A stretch of 64,000 bases of DNA, taken from contig OY969623.1 of assembly GCA_963701675.1 (NCBI GenBank), forward strand, positions 1,426,001-1,490,000, written 5' to 3'. Position numbers and translations under genes: made by a program. How positions within the stretch are numbered: position 1 is the first letter of the stretch; the number at the start of each line of letters is the position of its first letter. Source of the DNA: G963701675 sp963701675 (lineage in GTDB: Bacteria > Planctomycetota > Planctomycetia > Gemmatales > Gemmataceae). Below are positions 16,851 through 26,313 of the stretch, piece by piece. A model generated the notes under the pieces. It ran no database searches and had not been told where the DNA came from. It saw nothing but the letters and a program-made list of their open reading frames with translations.

Positions 16851-19508
16851 CTAGGTGATTTGATAGGCGAACTTCCCGTCGGAATCGGTGTTTACGCTGA
16901 CTCGTTCAACTACTCGGCCATCGGCCAGACGGGAGAGAATCTCGCGCGAAATCTCAGGGAGCAGCGTGCCGGTAATGATGTGATCCACGTTGCGCGCGCC
17001 GCTCTCCACTTCTTTACATCGTCCCGAAATCGCGGCCACGAGTGAGTCATCGAAATGGAATGTCGCCCGGTGGTTATCGCGTAACCGATCGGCAATTCGA
17101 CGCAACTGCAAACCGATGATCTTCCGAATCACTTCGTCGGAAAGTGGGAAGTAGGGAACGACGGTGATGCGGCCCAAGAGCGCGGGTTTGAATGCCTTGA
17201 GCAAGTCCGGCCGCAGCGCCGTTGCCAACCCTTCGGCATCGGGACATGTGTCCGGATCGGCGCAAAGCTTCATGATCGTATCAGTGCCGACATTGGAGGT
17301 AAGCAAGATAATTGTGTTCTTGAAGTCGACCTCCGTGCCTTTGTCGTCCTGAAGTGTGCCTTTATCGAAAACCTGGTAAAAGATTTCCTGCACGGCGACA
17401 TTGGCCTTTTCGACTTCGTCGAGCAGCACGATGCTGTACGGCTTTCTGCGCACCGCCTCGGTCAGCACACCACCTTCTCCGTAACCGACATAGCCGGGCG
17501 CCGACCCGGTCAGCCGGGAAATCTTGTGGTCTTCCTTGTACTCCGACATGTTGATGACCACCATGTTGCGATCGCCGCCGTAGAGAATGTCGGAAAGAGC
17601 CATGGCCGTCTCCGTCTTGCCGACACCGCTCGGACCGACCATGAGAAACACGCCGATGGGGCGGCGCGGGTCGACGAGATTGGCGCGCGCGGTGCGAATG
17701 CGGCGTGCAATCGCTTCGAGAGCGTGCGCCTGCCCAATAATGCGTTCCTCCAACTTTTCTTTCAACGAAAGCACGGTCTTGATCTCGTCGAGAACCATTT
17801 TCCCGACAGGTATTCCGGTCCAGCCGGAGACCACGTCGGCGACGGCTTGACGATCCACCACCGGTTGGATGAGCGGCGACTCGCCTTGAAGCCGGGTAAG
17901 CTCCTTTTGATGGGTGGCGAGTTGTTCCCTGGCCTTGCGCTCGTCGGCCGGGCTCAGTCGCTCAGCGCCGTCACCGTCGTGTGCCGACGCTTCCAGTTGG
18001 CCGCGGAGCTTTTGGATTTCCTCGACGATTTTCTTCTCTTCTGCCCAACGTTTCTCGAGGTCGGCCAGTTTGGTCTCGGCCGCCGCCTTGCGGTCGTTCA
18101 GTTCCTTGACGCGCTCGTCGTGCTCGGCGCCTACGGCTTGCTCGCGCCGCAGCCTGCCGATCTCTACGTCGAGATGTTCGATCTCGCGCCGGCAATCCTC
18201 CAGCGCCGGCGGTGTCGCCGATTGCCCGAGCGCAACGCGGGCGCAGGCCGTATCGAGCAAACTCACACACTTGTCCGGTAACTGCCGGTCCGTGATATAC
18301 CGGTGAGAGAGCTTCACGGCGTCTTCGATCGCTTCATCCAGGATCCGCACCTTATGATGTTTCTCCAAAGTAGCCGTTAGGCCACGCATCATTCGTGTGG
18401 CGCGTTCGACTTCCGGTTCATCGACTTTGACGACTTGGAACCGTCGCTTCAGTGCGGCGTCCGTTTCAAAATACTTCTTGTACTCGGCCCACGTCGTTGC
18501 CGCGATGGTACGCAGCTCACCGCGAGCCAGGGCGGGTTTGAGCAAGTTGGCGGCGTCGTTCTGGCCGGCGGCGCCGCCGGCGCCGATGATAGTGTGGGCT
18601 TCGTCGATGAACAGGATCACGGGGCGCGGCGACGCTTTGACTTCCGCAATCACCGATTTCAGTCGGTTCTCGAATTCCCCCTTCACACCTGCGCCGGCCT
18701 GAAGCAAACCGAGGTCGAGCGTGCGGACATCGACGTTACGAAGCGCCGACGGCACATCCCCGGCCGCGACTCGAAGCGCGAAACCCTCGACCACAGCGGT
18801 CTTGCCGACACCAGCTTCACCGGTAAGGATCGGGTTGTTCTGGCGGCGGCGCGTGAGGATGTCAATTACCTGCCGTATCTCGAAATCACGCCCGATTACG
18901 GGATCGATTTCTTCTTTCCGTGCGCGTTCCGTCAGATTCGTCGTGAACTGATCGAGGGCCGGCGTCTTGGAACCGGGAATCGGCGCACGGCCCGTGGATT
19001 CGTCGGCGGCGGCCACGCCGACTTCTTCGCTCTCGGCCGACCCTTCTATCAAAACGGGGATCGCCTTCAGCAAATCATTCGTTGGAATCTTCGCCAGTTC
19101 GGGAACATCGGCGAGGATGGAACCCGCAATGCTGTCATCCGTCAACAACGCTGCCAACAGATAACCGGATCGAATACGCGAAGCATGATATTCAAGGGAC
19201 GTAACCGTCCACGCCTCTTTTATTAAGGCCATGACCTTCAGGGAGAGTTCCGGCGCTCGGGCGTTACCGGTCTTCAATCGGTCGAGGACACGAGTTAGTT
19301 CGCGGTTGAGGCGGGATGTATTGACGTCGTACTGACGGAGAATGGGCGTGAGATCCGTGTTCTCAAGCTCCAGCAGCTTGACGAGCCAATGTTCGATCTC
19401 GACGTTGTAGTTGGTGCGTGAGAGACAAAGTCCCGCGGCCCCTTGGAATGCGCGGAGGCACGTCGCATTGAGTTTGCTTACCAACGACTCTGCTCGTACA
19501 ACCGCCAT
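16851..19508 (-). CDS. clpV: T6SS ATPase ClpV (TssH)
   Basis: AAA+ unfoldase that disassembles the contracted TssB-TssC sheath so that it can be reused. It has 885 residues: a ClpN-type N-terminal domain, Walker A GEAGVGKT near 231, Walker B ILFIDEAHTI, a coiled-coil middle domain (KELNDRKAAAETKLADLEKR), a second Walker A GPSGVGKT near 623, VLLDEVEKA, and the D2 C-terminal domain. The start at 19508 has GAGGAG 8 bases upstream. It is the last gene of the tss cluster, about 50 bp after tssG, as in other imp loci. Confidence 0.95.
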   Translation of the reverse strand: MAVVRAESLVSKLNATCLRAFQGAAGLCLSRTNYNVEIEHWLVKLLELENTDLTPILRQYDVNTSRLNRELTRVLDRLKTGNARAPELSLKVMALIKEAWTVTSLEYHASRIRSGYLLAALLTDDSIAGSILADVPELAKIPTNDLLKAIPVLIEGSAESEEVGVAAADESTGRAPIPGSKTPALDQFTTNLTERARKEEIDPVIGRDFEIRQVIDILTRRRQNNPILTGEAGVGKTAVVEGFALRVAAGDVPSALRNVDVRTLDLGLLQAGAGVKGEFENRLKSVIAEVKASPRPVILFIDEAHTIIGAGGAAGQNDAANLLKPALARGELRTIAATTWAEYKKYFETDAALKRRFQVVKVDEPEVERATRMMRGLTATLEKHHKVRILDEAIEDAVKLSHRYITDRQLPDKCVSLLDTACARVALGQSATPPALEDCRREIEHLDVEIGRLRREQAVGAEHDERVKELNDRKAAAETKLADLEKRWAEEKKIVEEIQKLRGQLEASAHDGDGAERLSPADERKAREQLATHQKELTRLQGESPLIQPVVDRQAVADVVSGWTGIPVGKMVLDEIKTVLSLKEKLEERIIGQAHALEAIARRIRTARANLVDPRRPIGVFLMVGPSGVGKTETAMALSDILYGGDRNMVVINMSEYKEDHKISRLTGSAPGYVGYGEGGVLTEAVRRKPYSIVLLDEVEKANVAVQEIFYQVFDKGTLQDDKGTEVDFKNTIILLTSNVGTDTIMKLCADPDTCPDAEGLATALRPDLLKAFKPALLGRITVVPYFPLSDEVIRKIIGLQLRRIADRLRDNHRATFHFDDSLVAAISGRCKEVESGARNVDHIITGTLLPEISREILSRLADGRVVERVSVNTDSDGKFAYQIT

Positions 19509-19561
19509 TTGATGTTCTCCTCAGTCGCTATGACCGTCTTGCGGAGCTGACCGCTCGTATT

Positions 19562-20701
19562 TCATAAGCATACAACTTCGTCGCCTTCAAACACCGCGTC
19601 CGCGGCGTCGTGATTCAGCGGTTCGCTAATCACCCATGTGTTCCAGCCGAGCCGGGGTCCCGTGCCCTCATGTGTGAAACGGCAGGCAGGAACGTCCTCC
19701 GCTTTGAGGACTAGTTGAATGTCGAAATCCATCTCCTTGCCGACGTACAAGCGAACCAGATGCGACAAGAGAAAAAATGCCTTTCGTTGTTCTATCGGTT
19801 GGCGGTCAGGCAAGAACTCGTTGAACACCGAATACCGGATCGGGCCGATTCGAATCCGAATCTTGCTTTGAATATCCCAGACCCGTTCACCGATCACCAC
19901 ACTGACGCCGAGTTGATGGTGTGCCATTCCCGCTCGCGATTGATTCGTTGCATCGAGCAGCAGCCATTGTCCGTGAAACTGAACGACCCGCACGGGGCAC
20001 TGAAAATAGTCGCGAATCATCGCTTCCAGCGAGATGGCGCATCGTGGCCGATGGCTGAGAAAGCCGCTGTAGTGGAGCAACGCCAAATCTTCGATCGCGG
20101 CCAGCTGGTCGACGGCTTCTTCGTCGCGGTCTGGTTCGACTCGAACGATGGACAGTCGACCCCGTAGCGGTGTTTCATCGAGCCCAATGAAACTGAACAG
20201 GGCTCGAGTGAATGGATCCAGTCCCTTGCCATGAGCGCGGGTATCACGTTCATAACCGATGTAGAAGCGGTACTTTTCCCATGCTCGGTAGAAGAGAGCA
20301 ATAAGCCGATTGTTGAACAGGTCGAACCACGCGCGTAAGGCGAGCTTCTCCGGCCCTTTGGCATCGCGCTGGAGCTTCAACAGAAGCTCGGTGTAGTGCC
20401 GGGGCAACGCACCGTTGGGTCCTGTCAAGCCCATGAAGGTCACGGTCATCGCCGGCACGGGAAGTTCCGCCGTCGGTCGCTGTAATTCATGGATCGCGCT
20501 CGGCGGAAAGCTCAGCGACGGCAGAGCCTTGAAGCGGACCGATTCGGATTGCGGTGGCGCCGTCCGGCCTACCGCTCGGCGCTCTGGCGCCATGCGCTCC
20601 AGAAGGCGTACCGCCTGGAAGAAGCCGTAGGCGTAGCCTTCCTCGAACATGTGCTGTTCGATGCTTAGAGGATCGGAATTTCCGCCGCCCGCGGTGGCCA
20701 T
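19562..20701 (-). CDS. tssG: T6SS baseplate protein TssG
   Basis: Baseplate wedge component that works with TssF and TssE (ImpH/VasB family). At 379 residues it is slightly longer than the usual 300-350. Family features are the N-terminal GYAYGFFQAVRLLERM, FMGLTGPNGALPRHYTELL, LRAWFDLFNNRLIALFYRAW and the late GERVWDIQSKIRIRIGPI. The start overlaps the 3' end of tssF by 37 bases, which indicates translational coupling. The C-terminus ends in acidic residues (FEGDEVVCL) with no added domain. Confidence 0.93.
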   Translation of the reverse strand: MATAGGGNSDPLSIEQHMFEEGYAYGFFQAVRLLERMAPERRAVGRTAPPQSESVRFKALPSLSFPPSAIHELQRPTAELPVPAMTVTFMGLTGPNGALPRHYTELLLKLQRDAKGPEKLALRAWFDLFNNRLIALFYRAWEKYRFYIGYERDTRAHGKGLDPFTRALFSFIGLDETPLRGRLSIVRVEPDRDEEAVDQLAAIEDLALLHYSGFLSHRPRCAISLEAMIRDYFQCPVRVVQFHGQWLLLDATNQSRAGMAHHQLGVSVVIGERVWDIQSKIRIRIGPIRYSVFNEFLPDRQPIEQRKAFFLLSHLVRLYVGKEMDFDIQLVLKAEDVPACRFTHEGTGPRLGWNTWVISEPLNHDAADAVFEGDEVVCL

Positions 20702-22566
20702 TTCTTGAAGTACCCTTCCCGCTGTTTGGTCTTACCGATTAGTTGGCTGAATGAGTTGACCGAGGCGTATAATCCCAAGAACCGTTCCAACATACAAGCG
20801 AAGAGAAACACGCCGACGCCGGTGCCTTCATACTTCTCGTCGTCGAATTCCATGGTTACTTCCACACCTTTTGCGAACCCACTCGCCACGGGTCCACCGA
20901 TGCGGGCCACGGTCCGCCGGGAAGACACAGACAAGATGCCGTCGATAAGTTGCCGCGTCACGGCGGCGGTATGGTGGCCGACTGCCGGATCGGCGAAATC
21001 GTAAAGGCGCAGTATTTCCTGAAGCGCTTCACGTCCCCCCTGCTCGTCGGCAATCGACAGATGATTGAGACAAAGGTGCGACACCAACCGCCAGTGAGCG
21101 CCGCGGCCTGAATGCGGCCGCAGCGGCGGGCTGGGAACTCGGGCAATCCGAATACCCGCCAGCGGCGCCGCGGTCTCCAGCTCGAAGCTCAGATCATTTC
21201 CCGCCTGTTGCAGCCGGAGCGGTAGATCGCGATTCGTGCAAATGGTGCGGACCATTACGTTGGAGTCGCCGTGGTCGCGCCGCGGATCGAAATCCAAGTC
21301 GACGAGATGCAGGTATACATCGCTGCCACGGTCTTCGACGGCGTCATTCGCGTTGCGATTGGCCACCGACTGCTTCGCAATGCCCGGTCGACGAGTCGCA
21401 TACCAAAAGGTACGACGTGAATCCGCTCGTCCACCATGGCGGAACGAGTAGAACGGCTGGTAAAACGTCTCGCCAGTCTCTTGATTTGCGCTGGAGACGG
21501 CTTCCACCGAATAGACCTCGAATCCGTTGGGACGGCTGACATCGGGAACGATTCGGTATTCATGCTGCGCGTGCGTGAGTGGTATCGGCTCCGCGTATTG
21601 CTCGAAGAGGTTGATTATCGGCGTGCATCCGAGACGCAGGGTTTGTGCCGTCACTTCGGGTTCCAAATTGGAGTCGTTGCGATCGAAACAGAGAACGACC
21701 TCCACTTTGTCGGAGAAGCCAGCCTGGCGGAGTCGCTCGAAACCGCCGAGATCGAGGAACATGAACTTGGCTGGAAACGCAAAGAACTCCGTGAGCAGGC
21801 GATACCCGAGAAATGACTGGTTCGGGTACGGCAGGAGTGACTCGTCCAATTCGAAACCGACCTGATGAAGACACTCGTCGGCGTTCAATTCAATCGTCGG
21901 CAGTCGCGCGCTCGTATCAAGCGGCCGAAACAACACCCGAAGCGTGTGATTGAAGATGAGCTCGTAGAGGGTCGGAATCAGTGTGGTTTCACCGGAAAGG
22001 AAAAACCGCAAACGATCGAGTCCGAGCGCGGAAAACTTGAGCCCGCCTTCACATTCAAGTTGCAGGCGCAACGCGGCAACGGTTCGGGCGGGAGGCTTCA
22101 GAGTGCCAAACGGTGGTTGCTGATATCGGGCCGACGTGAGCCGAACAGGCCATAACGTCACCGGATATCCCGTGCGGTATTTACACGGCACGCCATCCAC
22201 GGGCGGCGTCCGCAGTCGGCTTTGACGTTCGATCCGAAAGCCGTTGGGCAACTGCGCTTGCCCAGGGTCGAGCAGGAACTGCACCACCCCCATGGACGGC
22301 ACCGGCGCCAGGTAGTGCGGGTATAGCACGCCCAGGAGCGCATCCGTGAGTTCGGGAAAGTCATCATCCAGTTTGTGATGCACCCGCGCCGTTAGGAGGG
22401 CGAATGCCTGAATGAGCCGTTCGACGTGGGGATCAATGCTCTTGCCGGTGGAACGATCGAGATACAATCGGCCGGCCGCGTCCGGGTAGAGTTTTCCAAA
22501 CTCCTGGGCCAGTTGCCGAATGTAAACAAGCTCGTTTTGATAGTAACGGAAGAGCGCTTCGCTCAT
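20665..22566 (-). CDS. tssF: T6SS baseplate protein TssF
   Basis: A 633-residue wedge protein of the T6SS baseplate (ImpG/VasA family). It shows the typical start YYQNELVYIRQLAQEFGKLY, DPHVERLIQAFALLTARVHH, LTDALLGVLYPHYLAPVPSM, and a C-terminal RIGGPVASGFAKGVEVTMEF with FLGLYASVNSFSQL. The length matches the family. It overlaps tssE by 4 bases (ATGA) and tssG by 37, so the three are co-translated. Confidence 0.95.
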   Translation of the reverse strand: MSEALFRYYQNELVYIRQLAQEFGKLYPDAAGRLYLDRSTGKSIDPHVERLIQAFALLTARVHHKLDDDFPELTDALLGVLYPHYLAPVPSMGVVQFLLDPGQAQLPNGFRIERQSRLRTPPVDGVPCKYRTGYPVTLWPVRLTSARYQQPPFGTLKPPARTVAALRLQLECEGGLKFSALGLDRLRFFLSGETTLIPTLYELIFNHTLRVLFRPLDTSARLPTIELNADECLHQVGFELDESLLPYPNQSFLGYRLLTEFFAFPAKFMFLDLGGFERLRQAGFSDKVEVVLCFDRNDSNLEPEVTAQTLRLGCTPIINLFEQYAEPIPLTHAQHEYRIVPDVSRPNGFEVYSVEAVSSANQETGETFYQPFYSFRHGGRADSRRTFWYATRRPGIAKQSVANRNANDAVEDRGSDVYLHLVDLDFDPRRDHGDSNVMVRTICTNRDLPLRLQQAGNDLSFELETAAPLAGIRIARVPSPPLRPHSGRGAHWRLVSHLCLNHLSIADEQGGREALQEILRLYDFADPAVGHHTAAVTRQLIDGILSVSSRRTVARIGGPVASGFAKGVEVTMEFDDEKYEGTGVGVFLFACMLERFLGLYASVNSFSQLIGKTKQREGYFKKWPPRAAEIPIL

Positions 22567-23051
22567 GAGTCGCCTGAAGTAACCGAATAGCGGCCGGTCG
22601 TTATTTCGAGAACCGTATTGAAAGCCAACTCGGGCGCTGGATCGACATTGAGGCGGGCCTGAAAATGTACCTTCACCTCGCGGTCGTGTTCATCTTTCGG
22701 ATCAAGCAGCGTCGCACGCAGATCGCGCAAGCGTGGTTCAAAACGCGCCACCGCCGCCTCCAGTGTACGCTCTACTACCTCCCGTTGTTGCGGAGTAATC
22801 GCATTGAACGACACGAGGTCCGGCAGTCCGTAGGTGTAGAGCGAATCACGAACCTCGCCGAATGCTTCGGGAATCTCATGGAGTCGATAGGCTTGCCGAG
22901 TGTTGAGCAAGTCTTCGAGGTCTCGAAGGACGGCATCGGCGAGTTGTTCCGCTCCATAACCACGACGCGTCGCCGTTCCGCCCGACGCGGGGTCGATGAG
23001 TCGGTCTAATACGGATGGCAGCAGGTTTTGAGTCGATTCCGAGCGGGCCAT
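22563..23051 (-). CDS. tssE: T6SS baseplate protein TssE (gp25-like)
   Basis: A 162-residue member of the gp25/lysozyme-like baseplate family that starts sheath assembly. It has LLPSVLDRLIDPASGG near the N-terminus, AVLRDLEDLLNTRQ, the family's YGLPDLVSFNAIT, a region around RFEPRLRDLRATL, and AFNTVLEITTGRYSV at the end. It lies between tagJ (98 bp upstream) and tssF (ATGA overlap), the usual imp order. Confidence 0.93.
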   Translation of the reverse strand: MARSESTQNLLPSVLDRLIDPASGGTATRRGYGAEQLADAVLRDLEDLLNTRQAYRLHEIPEAFGEVRDSLYTYGLPDLVSFNAITPQQREVVERTLEAAVARFEPRLRDLRATLLDPKDEHDREVKVHFQARLNVDPAPELAFNTVLEITTGRYSVTSGDS

Positions 23052-23149
23052 GCTGAGATTATAAAGTGAAGTCGCTACAAGGTGAACGTGGGTAGCCCGG
23101 CACCCGAAGGTGTTACACGCTGTTCAGGCGTTAGAGTCGCGCCAGCTCG

Positions 23150-23935
23150 CTAATTTGCCACCTCAAGCGATCGCCATTCCAGCAAGCTGCTCGCTTCCTC
23201 ATCCACCAGCCAGGTGCGTTGGCCGACGCCCAGGATGGGGCCACCGGATTCTTGTTTCCAATCCGTCGCCCGGCCGAGTTTGATTTGGTCATCGACGTGT
23301 TCATGCGAAAACGGATACAGGGCCGGCACGAACACGTCGCCGGCGGGACCGTCACGCACTTCTAACCGTGCGGGAACCCAGATCAAGTCCCGCGGAAACT
23401 TCGGGGCGTTCATTACGATCGCGTCTACTTGTTCGAGCGCCAACCAGTAGTAGTCACCGTGCGCCATGACCTCGAGAACGGGACCGAACAAATCATCGCA
23501 ATCGCGCATCGACTCAAATGGTTTATCGTTGAGCCGTCCGGCCACCGCTGGCCCCGCATTGGCCTGTTCCAGCAAGCGATTGGCTTCGGTATGATTGCCT
23601 TCCCGAATGCGGCCAAGGGCTTCCAGTCGAACCTTGACCGTGTCTGGTGGATCAATCAGGAATTTCGGTTGATGACCGTCGCGAAAGACCTGCCGCCGTG
23701 CCTTTTCGGCTTCGAGGAGCTGGGTGTAGAACGCTACCGCCAAATCGATTTCCGCATCGTCGTATCGGACCACGGAAATCTGACGAGCCGCGCGGTCGAG
23801 GTCGCCGGTCAGCGCAAGCATTTCGAACAAGAAGAGTCGTTTGCCATGATCGGCAGGCGCCTTCTTGACTTCCTGCAATTGGGCGTCGATGGCGTCCTGC
23901 AACCGGCCGGCTTTGTATAGTTCGCTAGCGGTCAT
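23150..23935 (-). CDS. tagJ: T6SS accessory protein TagJ (ImpE family)
   Basis: ImpE-type accessory protein, known in other T6SSs to bind the sheath and aid ClpV-dependent recycling. The start is set at 23935 because GGAG lies 6 bases before that ATG; a longer frame to 24082 would run through the palindrome at 23958-24011 and is not credible. The 261 residues begin MTASELYKAGRLQDAI, a TPR-like start typical of the family, and end in the ImpE-type DLIWVPARLEVRDG, YPFSHEHVDDQIKLGRATDW and LGVGQRTWLVDEE. The gene lies between hcp and tssE. Confidence 0.9.
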   Translation of the reverse strand: MTASELYKAGRLQDAIDAQLQEVKKAPADHGKRLFLFEMLALTGDLDRAARQISVVRYDDAEIDLAVAFYTQLLEAEKARRQVFRDGHQPKFLIDPPDTVKVRLEALGRIREGNHTEANRLLEQANAGPAVAGRLNDKPFESMRDCDDLFGPVLEVMAHGDYYWLALEQVDAIVMNAPKFPRDLIWVPARLEVRDGPAGDVFVPALYPFSHEHVDDQIKLGRATDWKQESGGPILGVGQRTWLVDEEASSLLEWRSLEVAN

Positions 23936-23957
23936 GTGCATCTCCAGAAATGACAAC

Positions 23958-24011
23958 AGAGCCGGAAGCGTCGGCGACGGATACTCATACGTCGCTGACG
24001 CTTCCGGCTCT
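23958..24011. repeat. 25-bp imperfect palindrome between hcp and tagJ
   Basis: Arms 23958-23982 and 23987-24011 pair with two mismatches around a 4-base loop (core AGAGCCGGAAGCGTC). It starts 10 bases after the hcp stop codon and ends about 23 bases before the tagJ start on the minus strand. No T run follows. It may stabilise hcp mRNA or reduce read-through into tagJ-tssEFG-clpV, and its form suggests a dispersed element. Confidence 0.8.
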
Positions 24012-24020
24012 GACCGGAAA

Positions 24021-24509
24021 CTAACTCGGTTTCTGAGCGCCGTAATCAAAGCTGCCTTTGAACGGCTTGGCTGGGCTGCCACCTTTCGTCTGTTCCTTAA
24101 ACTCAGTCTTGACCGTCTTGAAGTTGATGCTGAAGCTGTCGGTCGGCACGCCGCTCGATCCGCCGATCTGGTAGGAGGAGATAAACGCCTCTTTGATCTC
24201 CCAGCTCATGTACGGCGAGGGCTTCTGGCCGCTCACGGATTTGACCAACGTCAAGATGCATTCCTTGATGGGATCACCCATCGCACAGGCTTGCATCAAG
24301 ACCGGCGACGCGATGCAGGTCGTCATCGTGCAGTTGAAGTCCTGCGCGACGGAATCCGATCCTTCATGCCGGCCCAGCCGGCCTGGGTTCACGGTGCCCC
24401 AGGCGAAGGAGTCGATTTCCAACTGTCCTGCAAATCCCTCTAGTTCGCTTTCGCCCTTGACTTCGCCCGCTTTTTCGAGCTTCAGTTTTAGAACATACTG
24501 TGCAGCCAT
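24021..24509 (-). CDS. hcp: T6SS tube protein Hcp (TssD)
   Basis: Forms the hexameric inner tube expelled by sheath contraction. The 162 residues show the Hcp layout: LKLEKAGEVKGESELEGFAG, the IDSFAWG strand (usual form I.SFSWG), HEGSDSVAQDFNCTMTTCIA, SPVLMQACAMGDPIKECILT, and a C-terminal SFSINFKTVKTEFKEQ. A terminator-like hairpin lies upstream and a palindrome directly downstream, so hcp is likely an independent, strongly expressed unit within the cluster. Confidence 0.95.
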   Translation of the reverse strand: MAAQYVLKLKLEKAGEVKGESELEGFAGQLEIDSFAWGTVNPGRLGRHEGSDSVAQDFNCTMTTCIASPVLMQACAMGDPIKECILTLVKSVSGQKPSPYMSWEIKEAFISSYQIGGSSGVPTDSFSINFKTVKTEFKEQTKGGSPAKPFKGSFDYGAQKPS

Positions 24510-24757
24510 CGTTTAGCTCCTTAGCAGTTTGTATTGCTGTCCGCTCATTAATCAGGGAATAGGGTTGCCGAGGACAGCGAACGGCTGGTTCTTATACCCT
24601 GTTGTGATTCGGATTGGACCTGGGCGAACATCGCCCATTTCGATTCGGCCCGTGCATCCTTCCCGTATGGTTATGCGTTTCGAGTGTACCGGGCGGACAA
24701 GCATAAATCACTTTTTCATGGCGTGTGCTCATCAGCCGAAATCCATGCCTATCAAGC
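24510..24757 (-). promoter_or_regulatory. Leader and probable promoter region of hcp
   Basis: About 250 bp between a terminator-like stem and the hcp start, with no credible ORF. Because the stem would separate hcp from tssABC, a promoter for hcp is inferred here; no clear -35/-10 or sigma-54 element was identified by eye. An AAGGAGC-like site precedes the hcp ATG. Confidence 0.4.
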
Positions 24758-24791
24758 AGAAAAGGCCGATCCCCGTTGGGGGACCGGCCTT
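24758..24791 (-). terminator. Intrinsic terminator after tssC
   Basis: A 13-bp stem with one G-T wobble (24762-24774 with 24779-24791, loop GTTG). Read on the minus strand it ends in CCTTTTCTG, a short T run. It lies 23 bases past the tssC stop. Confidence 0.7.
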
Positions 24792-24814
24792 CATGAATGA
24801 ACTAATGGACGTTG

Positions 24815-26302
24815 CTACGTTCGTTTCGGCACTTCGGCAACCAGCCGCATGGACGTTGTCAAGGTTTCGAGCTGGAAGTGCGGCCGGAGGTACGCAATCG
24901 CCTCATACCAGCCGGGCTTGCCTTTGACGGCGCGAACTTCCACCCGAGCGTCGGCCAGCGGCGCCTTGGCTTTGGCTTCGTCGCCCGCGGTTTGCGGATT
25001 GGCGATGACGTAATTGAGAATCCATTCGTTGAGCCATTTTTCGCAATCGGAAACTTCCATGAACTTACCGATTTTGTCGCGTGCCATTACTTTCAAGTAG
25101 TGGGCAAACCGCGACACGCAAAGGATGTAATTGAACTTCGCCGAGAGTTCCGCATTGCTGTTCGCGGCGGCGTCGAAGTACTGCTTCGGTTTCTGTGAGG
25201 ATTGGGCGCCCATGAATACCGCGAAGTCCCGATTCTTGCTGTGCAGGAGCGGCAGGAAACCGAGGTTCGAAAGCTCAAACTCGCGCCGGTCGGAGATGGC
25301 AATCTCGGTGGGGCACTTCATGGCCACGTCCCCGTCATCGGTCGGAAACGTGTGCACCGGCAACCCCTCGACCTTGCCGCCGCCCTCCACGCCACGCGTG
25401 CGCGCCATCCAGCCATCCTTGGCAAACGCATCCGTGATTCGTGCGCCGTAGGCCCATGCGGCGTTCATCCACGCATACTTGTCATGGTGTTTGCCGTCGA
25501 CGAATTCCTCGAAGTTGAACGCCTCGACTGGTTTCGTTTCCTTACCGTATGGCAATCGGGACAGGACACGCGGCAACGTCAACGCGACGTACCGAGAGTC
25601 TTCGGACTCGCGGAACGAATGCCACGCCGCGTATTCGGGGTTGTCGCGGGTGAAGATCTTGGCGAGATCCCGTGGCGCCGTCAGCTCGGTGAAATCGTGC
25701 TCAAAATTGAACAATTTCGGTGAAGCCCCAGCCACGAAGGGCGCATGTGCCGCGGCCGCCACGTTGGAGACCATCTTGAGCAGGCTAATGTCTTCCGGAT
25801 GCCGCGTGAACTCATAGTCGCCGATCAGCAACCCGTAGGGCTGTCCGCCGAGTTGCCCGTATTCTTCCTCGTATACTTTTTTGAACAAGGCGCTCTGATC
25901 AAACTCGGACGCCTTTTCAAGGTCTTTGAGGAGATCGCGCTTATTGACGTTCAGGACCTTGATCTTTAGGGCTTCGCCCGTCTCCGACTGATGTACGAGG
26001 TAGTGTAAACCACGCCAGGTGCCTTCCAACTTCTGGAAGTCCGGGTGGTGCATGATCTCGTTCATCTGCGAGGACAGTTTCTTGTCGATCTCGGCGATCC
26101 AGTATTTGATGTTCGTTTCAACATCTTTGGAAATGATCTGGCCCGGCTTCACGACCTTGTCGAGAAACTCGCGCACATAATCCTTGTTGCGTTCGCGCTC
26201 TTTGTCGTCGAACGGCTTCGTGCGGTCGAGAATCTTGCTGAGCAGGTCATCGTCTTTCGTAACCGACGCGGCTTTTCCCTTGGCTTGTTCTGGGGCACTC
26301 AT
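24815..26302 (-). CDS. tssC: T6SS sheath protein TssC (VipB/EvpB family)
   Basis: Large subunit of the contractile sheath. The 495 residues show family landmarks: LDRTKPFDDKERERNKDYV, KLEGTWRGLHYLVHQSETG, VYEEEYGQLGGQPYGLLIGD, AHAPFVAGASPKLF, DSRYVALTLPRVLSRLPYG and a C-terminal LSAKFNYILCVSRFAHYLKV. It starts 11 bases after tssB, as is universal in T6SS loci, and a terminator-like stem follows. Confidence 0.96.
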   Translation of the reverse strand: MSAPEQAKGKAASVTKDDDLLSKILDRTKPFDDKERERNKDYVREFLDKVVKPGQIISKDVETNIKYWIAEIDKKLSSQMNEIMHHPDFQKLEGTWRGLHYLVHQSETGEALKIKVLNVNKRDLLKDLEKASEFDQSALFKKVYEEEYGQLGGQPYGLLIGDYEFTRHPEDISLLKMVSNVAAAAHAPFVAGASPKLFNFEHDFTELTAPRDLAKIFTRDNPEYAAWHSFRESEDSRYVALTLPRVLSRLPYGKETKPVEAFNFEEFVDGKHHDKYAWMNAAWAYGARITDAFAKDGWMARTRGVEGGGKVEGLPVHTFPTDDGDVAMKCPTEIAISDRREFELSNLGFLPLLHSKNRDFAVFMGAQSSQKPKQYFDAAANSNAELSAKFNYILCVSRFAHYLKVMARDKIGKFMEVSDCEKWLNEWILNYVIANPQTAGDEAKAKAPLADARVEVRAVKGKPGWYEAIAYLRPHFQLETLTTSMRLVAEVPKRT

Positions 26303-26313
26303 CTCATTCCCTC

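Noticed and set aside
18435..19226. 263-codon plus-strand frame opposite clpV
   Set aside because: Shadow of the ClpV coding sequence; composition is unlike a protein.
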